Below are positions 24,568 through 28,516 of a stretch of DNA of 28,516 nucleotides, piece after piece; the first letter of the stretch is position 1, and each line of letters opens with the position of its first letter. The position numbers and the translations under genes were made by a program. The notes under the pieces are model-generated. The model had not been told where the DNA came from. It did no database searches and saw only the letters and a list, made by a program, of their open reading frames with translations. Origin of the DNA: Holosporales bacterium (GTDB lineage: Bacteria > Pseudomonadota > Alphaproteobacteria > Paracaedibacterales > UBA11393); contig DPKF01000154.1 of assembly GCA_003542655.1 (NCBI GenBank), positions 1 to 28,516 of the forward strand, in the 5' to 3' direction.

Positions 24568-25341
24568 ATGATAGAATTCACATTTATTTCTTATAAAAAC
24601 ATTATTCAGACTTTTCAATCAAATGATTTTAAAGTTGTTACGTTTTTAGAGTACATTAAAACGGAGAAAAAAATCGGAAAATTTCTTATTCATCGCCATG
24701 ATGTGGACCGGTTTCCATTACAAACCCAGCAAATGGCTCGTATGGAAGCTGCAAACAACATAAAATCAACATATTATTTTCGCATCATACCGTCTGTCTT
24801 CAAGCCTGAAATCATTCGGGAAGTTGCAGCGCTTGGGCATGAAATAGGTTATCATTATGAAGACCTGAGCCTCTGCGGAGGTGATCCAAAAAAGTCAATT
24901 GAGCATTTTGAACGAAGCCTTGATAAGCTTAGAGAATTTTACCCGGTGGAAACAATTTGCATGCACGGCAGCCCGCTTTCCAAATGGGACAACAAAACCA
25001 TCTGGCAACAGTATGATTATAGGCAATATGGAATAATCGCTGATACTTCATTCGATGTGGATTATCAAAAAGTGTTTTACATCACTGATAATGGCCGGGC
25101 ATGGAACAGAACCAGCGTCAGCGTTCGCGACAAGGTGGATTCCCCATACAATATTCCAATCAACAACTCATTCCACCTCATTGATATGGTCAATCAGGGG
25201 AAAATACCAAACCATGTTATGATCAACGCCCATCCCGATACCTTCTTTGATTTCGGATTTAAGTATATGCTCAACTGGGCCTTCATCGAAACAAAAAACA
25301 TCGCCAAATGGGTCATCGTCAAATACAACCTACGCAAATAA
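24568..25341 (+). CDS. NodB-fold polysaccharide-deacetylase-like protein
   Basis: The 257-residue cytoplasmic protein (no signal peptide) has features of the carbohydrate esterase 4 fold. RHDVDR is at 43-48, where classical enzymes have TFDD. It has a GHEIGYHYE metal-site segment at 90-98, MHGSP at 132-136, and NAHPD at 220-224. These match a divergent group seen in surface-polysaccharide loci. It may remove an N- or O-acyl group from a sugar intermediate. One speculative link is that deacetylation exposes an amine for the amidotransferase encoded next. Family moderately sure, substrate unknown. Confidence 0.72.
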   Translation: MIEFTFISYKNIIQTFQSNDFKVVTFLEYIKTEKKIGKFLIHRHDVDRFPLQTQQMARMEAANNIKSTYYFRIIPSVFKPEIIREVAALGHEIGYHYEDLSLCGGDPKKSIEHFERSLDKLREFYPVETICMHGSPLSKWDNKTIWQQYDYRQYGIIADTSFDVDYQKVFYITDNGRAWNRTSVSVRDKVDSPYNIPINNSFHLIDMVNQGKIPNHVMINAHPDTFFDFGFKYMLNWAFIETKNIAKWVIVKYNLRK

Positions 25342-25531
25342 CTCATCCCTTGTCCTGTGAAGGTAGAAGAATAAGTGCTAATTATACCAAACTAACACCC
25401 TTCAGCCTTAGCTCTTTTTCTTTTCACTTTAGCTTTAAAAAAACTTACCCCACTTGGCTCTTTTCACTTCTTCCTTGGCTCTTCCATCAACAAATCAACA
25501 AAGAACAAATCAACCTCAACCTCAACCTCTC
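25342..25531 (+). repeat. Pyrimidine-rich degenerate repeats with CTCAAC units before the amidotransferase gene
   Basis: The 190-base gap is rich in C, T and A and poor in G. CTTGGCTCTT occurs twice (in 25451-25485), CTTAGCTC/CTTTAGCTT variants precede it, and ATCAAC, CTCAAC, CTCAAC units at 25509-25526 run to six bases before the ATG at 25532. The same CTCAAC hexamer forms the long array at 28177-28266. No promoter could be placed with confidence. Confidence 0.65.
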
Positions 25532-27565
25532 ATGTGCGGAATCTTCGGCCTTATAGCCAAACCTGGTACTAAATATTCTCAAAACCAGATTCGTAAAACC
25601 CTCGAAAACATTGCTGTTTTCAGCGAGTCACGCGGCAAGGATTCTTCTGGTATGGCCATTCGCAATGGGACGAATAGTGGCATCGAAGTGATCAAAGGAG
25701 ATATTCCAATTCGCCAACTGCTTAAAAGTGCAGCTTTTGACAGGGAAATAACAAAATCGCTTGGTGATTATCATAACGGAAGTGGCTTTGCTGCCTTTGG
25801 TCATGCACGTCTTGTTACCAATGGCACCCAGCTCAACGAGGTGAACAACCAGCCTGTGCTTAAAAGTGATATGCTCATCATTCACAACGGCATCATCGTC
25901 AATGTGGATGATCTTTGGGCAAAACATCCCGGATTGCAGCGTGAATTTGCTATTGATACAGAAATAATTCCTGCCCTCATTCGCAACGAACTTCAAACCT
26001 CTGATGACCTTGCCGGAGCTTGCAACAAAACCTTCAGCCAACTGGAAGGTACCTGGTCAGTGGCTATCATGTTTCAGGATCTTAACCAGTTTGTGCTGGC
26101 CACCAACAATGGATCACTCTATTATATAACAGACAATGCCAATTTTATCACTTTTGCCTCAGAAGCTTACTTCCTCGAAAAGCTCAAAAAAGAGCGCTGT
26201 TTCGCCCCATTTGGCGGTCAGCATGAAGTCAGTCAATTGGCAGCCAACAAAGGCATCGTTATCAATATGAATGACCTAAGCATCAAACATTTAAATTCAC
26301 CGGTGCAAAACAATTCCATACCAAAAAGCAGCACCGTCCCTTTTAAACTTCAGAAACATATTCTTGACAACGAAGTCAACAAGCAGGAAGTGGTAATTGA
26401 TCCGGCATCTTTTATTAATCGTTCAAAAGAGCATCACCTTTTCAGCCTGCTCGAAATGAACACCGAAGCCATTAGTAAACTTCGTCGTTGTACAAAGTGT
26501 TTACTCCCCGAAACTTTTCCATTTATTGCTTTTGATCATCATGGTGTTTGTAACTACTGCAACCACTTCAAGCCTCAGAATAAAGTTCAGCCCATCGATA
26601 ACCTAAAAGCACTCGTTGAGCCATATAGGAATAAAAACGGTAAACCTGACTGTATCGTTCCATTTAGTGGTGGCCGTGACAGCACCTATTCGCTGCACAT
26701 CATTAAAAAAGAACTCGGCCTCAACCCCATTGCCTTTACCTATGATTGGGGAATGGTAACTGACCTCGCCCGGCGCAACATTGCCCGTGTATGCGGCAAA
26801 CTGGGTGTCGAAAACATCATCGTGTCAGCTGATATCCATTGGAAACGCGAAAATATTCGCAAGAATGTAAGCGCCTGGCTTAAATATCCTTCGTTGGGTA
26901 TGATTCCTTTGTTCATGGCAGGGGATAAATTCTTCTTCTATTACACAAATCAGGTTAAAAAACAAACAGGCATCGATTTGAATATCTGGGGTATCAACAA
27001 CCTTGAAAATACCGAATTCAAAGTTGGCTTTGCCGGCCTGCCCCCCGAATTCGATAAAAAAAGAATATATTCCCTTTCTGTTTTCAATCAATTGAAGCTT
27101 TTCGGATACGTGGGTAAAAACATCATCAATAGCCCTGGCTATTTGAATCAGTCAATTATCGACAATTTGGGTTCTTTTGCGTCAAGGTATATAGCACCTA
27201 AAAAGGACTACTATCATTTGTTTGATTACTATCGCTGGGACGAAAATGAGATCAACAACCTGTTACAACACGAGTATAAATGGGAAACCGCCATTGATAC
27301 CAAATCCACCTGGCGTATAGGAGATGGCACAGCCAGTTTCTATAATTATATTTATTATACGGTTGCTGGCTTCTCCGAAAACGACACCTTCCGCAGTAAC
27401 CAGATCCGTGAAGGTATGCTCACCCGCGATGAGGCCATGGCAATGATCGAAGAAGACAACCTGCCCCGCTACGAAACACTTCGCTGGTATTTGGAAATTA
27501 TTGGTTTGGATTTTGAAGAAGTTATAAAAACAGTTAATCGGATTCCTAAGCTTTACCCACATTAA
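25532..27565 (+). CDS. Fusion of a GFAT-like class II glutaminase and a WbpG-type N-acetyl-sugar amidotransferase
   Basis: I place the start at ATG 25532, not the longer in-frame ATG at 25454. Class II amidotransferases need Cys as residue 2, and MCGIFG begins exactly there; the 26 extra residues would be translated repeat. The 677-residue protein has a glutaminase domain (about 2-250) with Cys2, SRGKDSSG (33-40), GHARLVTNG (90-98), HNGII (118-122) and DTE (142-144), as in GFAT. After a linker comes a WbpG/PseA-like domain (about 308-677) with a CxxC...CxxC site (Cys320, 323, 340, 343) and the PP-loop SGGRDST (379-385). WbpG converts an N-acetyl to an acetamidino group on diacetamido-uronic acids, using ammonia from a separate HisH-type glutaminase. 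Here the ammonia source appears built in. Confidence 0.85.
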   Translation: MCGIFGLIAKPGTKYSQNQIRKTLENIAVFSESRGKDSSGMAIRNGTNSGIEVIKGDIPIRQLLKSAAFDREITKSLGDYHNGSGFAAFGHARLVTNGTQLNEVNNQPVLKSDMLIIHNGIIVNVDDLWAKHPGLQREFAIDTEIIPALIRNELQTSDDLAGACNKTFSQLEGTWSVAIMFQDLNQFVLATNNGSLYYITDNANFITFASEAYFLEKLKKERCFAPFGGQHEVSQLAANKGIVINMNDLSIKHLNSPVQNNSIPKSSTVPFKLQKHILDNEVNKQEVVIDPASFINRSKEHHLFSLLEMNTEAISKLRRCTKCLLPETFPFIAFDHHGVCNYCNHFKPQNKVQPIDNLKALVEPYRNKNGKPDCIVPFSGGRDSTYSLHIIKKELGLNPIAFTYDWGMVTDLARRNIARVCGKLGVENIIVSADIHWKRENIRKNVSAWLKYPSLGMIPLFMAGDKFFFYYTNQVKKQTGIDLNIWGINNLENTEFKVGFAGLPPEFDKKRIYSLSVFNQLKLFGYVGKNIINSPGYLNQSIIDNLGSFASRYIAPKKDYYHLFDYYRWDENEINNLLQHEYKWETAIDTKSTWRIGDGTASFYNYIYYTVAGFSENDTFRSNQIREGMLTRDEAMAMIEEDNLPRYETLRWYLEIIGLDFEEVIKTVNRIPKLYPH

Positions 27566-27568
27566 TAC

Positions 27569-28165
27569 ATGAAGCTATTTAATATGGAAGTCAGATGTTT
27601 TTTGTTGGGGCTGGTTTTTCTATGCACATGCGTTGTCCTTCAGGCCCAGCAAAATGAGCATGAACAAGAAATAGATGTTCGTAGTCGCTCAGGGTATTTT
27701 GTCGGAGCTTCACTTGGTATGCAGATGTCAGGCATCAAAGACGAAGATTTTATTGCAAAGAATTATTCTCCCTTGATAACAATCTCTGCCGGCAAATGGT
27801 TAAACTCACTACTGGCCCTGAAGCTTGGCTACAGAGGCAATTATTTCAACACCATAAGTGACGACAAGAAGCATTTTTACAAGTATTTGTCTGGAGAAGC
27901 CATTTTCAATCTGAATGCCTTGGTAAACCCTGAAATCAAACAAGAAAACTGGAAAATTTGCTTTCATGCAGGAACGGGGTATTTTTATAATCATGATTAC
28001 AACAGATCCAACATCTGTGCTCACATGGGTCTTTCCGGTGACTACAAGCTTACAGAAAGGCTTACTGCAGGCATAAATGTTTCGGCCATCATGGGATGGG
28101 ATATTTACCAGGGCGACGAAGATATATTACCTGGCACATCAATCGGCATTAACTATGCATTTTAG
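27569..28165 (+). CDS. Outer-membrane beta-barrel protein with signal peptide
   Basis: The 198-residue protein starts with a charged, then hydrophobic stretch (FLLGLVFLCTCVVLQAQ, residues 11-27), a likely signal peptide cleaved after AQ. Alternating hydrophobic strands follow, such as SGYFVGASLGMQMSG, LTAGINVSAIMGW and a final GTSIGINYAF with C-terminal Phe, as in small outer-membrane barrels. The ATG at 27584 (residue 6) is an equally good start. It lies only three bases after the amidotransferase gene, so it may be cotranscribed. I see no sign of a specific function, and it is not an obvious Wza or Wzc. Confidence 0.75.
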   Translation: MKLFNMEVRCFLLGLVFLCTCVVLQAQQNEHEQEIDVRSRSGYFVGASLGMQMSGIKDEDFIAKNYSPLITISAGKWLNSLLALKLGYRGNYFNTISDDKKHFYKYLSGEAIFNLNALVNPEIKQENWKICFHAGTGYFYNHDYNRSNICAHMGLSGDYKLTERLTAGINVSAIMGWDIYQGDEDILPGTSIGINYAF

Positions 28166-28291
28166 CATTACCCCTTCTCAACCTCAACCTTAATCTCAAC
28201 CTCAATCTCAACCTCAACCTCAACCTCAATCTCAACCTCAATCTCAACCTCAACCTCAACCTTAATCTTAGGTCCAACCTCAACTAAATTC
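28166..28291 (+). repeat. CTCAAC hexamer array before the VanZ-like gene
   Basis: Fifteen hexamers with consensus CTCAAC and variants CTCAAT and CTTAAT run from 28177 to 28266 in perfect phase, followed by degenerate units to about 28285. Apart from one GCA at 28165-28167 and one GG pair at 28271-28272, the + strand has no G here. A transcript of it would be an unstructured, G-less leader. The array lies directly before the likely start at 28292. Confidence 0.85.
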
Positions 28292-28516
28292 TTGAGCAAA
28301 AAACTCCCCTTCTACGTCTACATATTGGCAATAATAGCACTGGTTGTCATACCCTTAAACAGCTCCAACGAGTTCAACAACATCACCATCCTTCAGCTCC
28401 GTGGCGATTACTTTTTTCATATCCTGATGTTTTTACCCTGGGTTTTTTTCTCTGGTGTTTTTAACATGAAGAAAATCTATTGGGTATTGATCGGGCTTTT
28501 GTTTGCCACTCTGGCC
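28292..28516 (+). CDS. VanZ-like family membrane protein, 3' partial
   Basis: The frame from TTG 28292 runs open to the right edge (75 residues). It encodes a first hydrophobic helix (YVYILAIIALVVIPLN), the stretch NSSNEFNNITILQLRGDYF, and a second helix with HILMFLPWVFF. This polar-loop pattern is familiar from short VanZ-like proteins of Bacteroidota. There is no in-frame ATG between the array and this TTG. The frame also stays open upstream through the hexamers, so the exact start is uncertain. The cellular role of these proteins is unknown. Confidence 0.68.
   Translation, partial: MSKKLPFYVYILAIIALVVIPLNSSNEFNNITILQLRGDYFFHILMFLPWVFFSGVFNMKKIYWVLIGLLFATLA

Noticed and set aside
25454..25531. 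26-residue N-terminal extension of the amidotransferase
   Set aside because: The extra residues are translated repeat, and the extension would bury the Cys that must be N-terminal in a class II glutaminase.
25308..25556. 82-residue + strand frame across the gap before the amidotransferase
   Set aside because: It is an alternative frame through low-complexity CT-rich repeats, overlapping both neighbouring genes, with no domain features.

Overview
The window looks like a stretch of a Bacteroidota chromosome, probably a Bacteroidales-like lineage. The reasons are its low GC content, weak and inconsistent Shine-Dalgarno sites, a stand-alone four-helix-bundle (S23/IVP-type) gene, G-poor short tandem arrays between genes, and the style of the outer-membrane barrel and VanZ-like genes at the right end. 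No rRNA, tRNA, CRISPR or integrase was seen. Every real gene found is on the + strand. The core is a surface-polysaccharide (O-antigen or capsule type) biosynthesis locus using the Wzx/Wzy pathway.

Layout. 1-1149: the 3' end of a WbpB/WlbA-type sugar-nucleotide dehydrogenase gene, then two shorter remnants of the same 3' end. Each is followed by its own short tandem-repeat array, and a four-helix-bundle gene sits between the first and second. 1150-4217: metK and ahcY (S-adenosylmethionine cycle), then a WbpD-type N-acetyltransferase. 4306-8308: gmd, a GDP-fucose-synthase-like SDR, a cupin, a methyltransferase and a DegT/perosamine-type aminotransferase, i.e. GDP-4-keto-6-deoxymannose chemistry. 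8309-12104: a glycosyltransferase, the polymerase (wzy) and the flippase (wzx). 12125-15820: fnlA, fnlB and fnlC for UDP-N-acetyl-L-fucosamine. 15837-18318: an AT-rich block with a glycosyltransferase, a hexapeptide acetyltransferase and a MaoC-like hydratase. 18373-24566: a UDP-glucuronate-4-epimerase-like SDR, two more glycosyltransferases, a nucleotidyltransferase/LegB-like dehydratase/SDR trio, and a small acetyltransferase. 24568-27565: a NodB-fold deacetylase-like protein and a large fusion of a class II glutaminase with a WbpG-type sugar amidotransferase. 27569-28516: an outer-membrane barrel protein and the start of a VanZ-like gene, probably the edge of the locus.

How it works together (inference). 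Several sugar-nucleotide branches (diacetamido-uronic acid, GDP-6-deoxy sugars, L-FucNAc, GalA, and a 4-keto-6-deoxy-HexNAc-derived sugar) feed at least four GT4-type glycosyltransferases. Wzx flips the repeat unit and Wzy polymerises it. Methyl, acyl, deacetyl and amidino decorations are supplied by the accessory enzymes. Many genes overlap by ATGA, so translation is probably coupled along one long operon. No initiating phosphoglycosyltransferase, chain-length regulator, WbpA or WbpE is present; these must lie outside.

The least explained parts are: the three nested 3'-end stubs with different stop codons and different repeat arrays (1-1098); the glutaminase-WbpG fusion (25532-27565); the three-gene sugar-nucleotide cassette at 20424-22937; the YxxxR reductase (5340-6251); and CTCAAC hexamer arrays directly upstream of two start codons.
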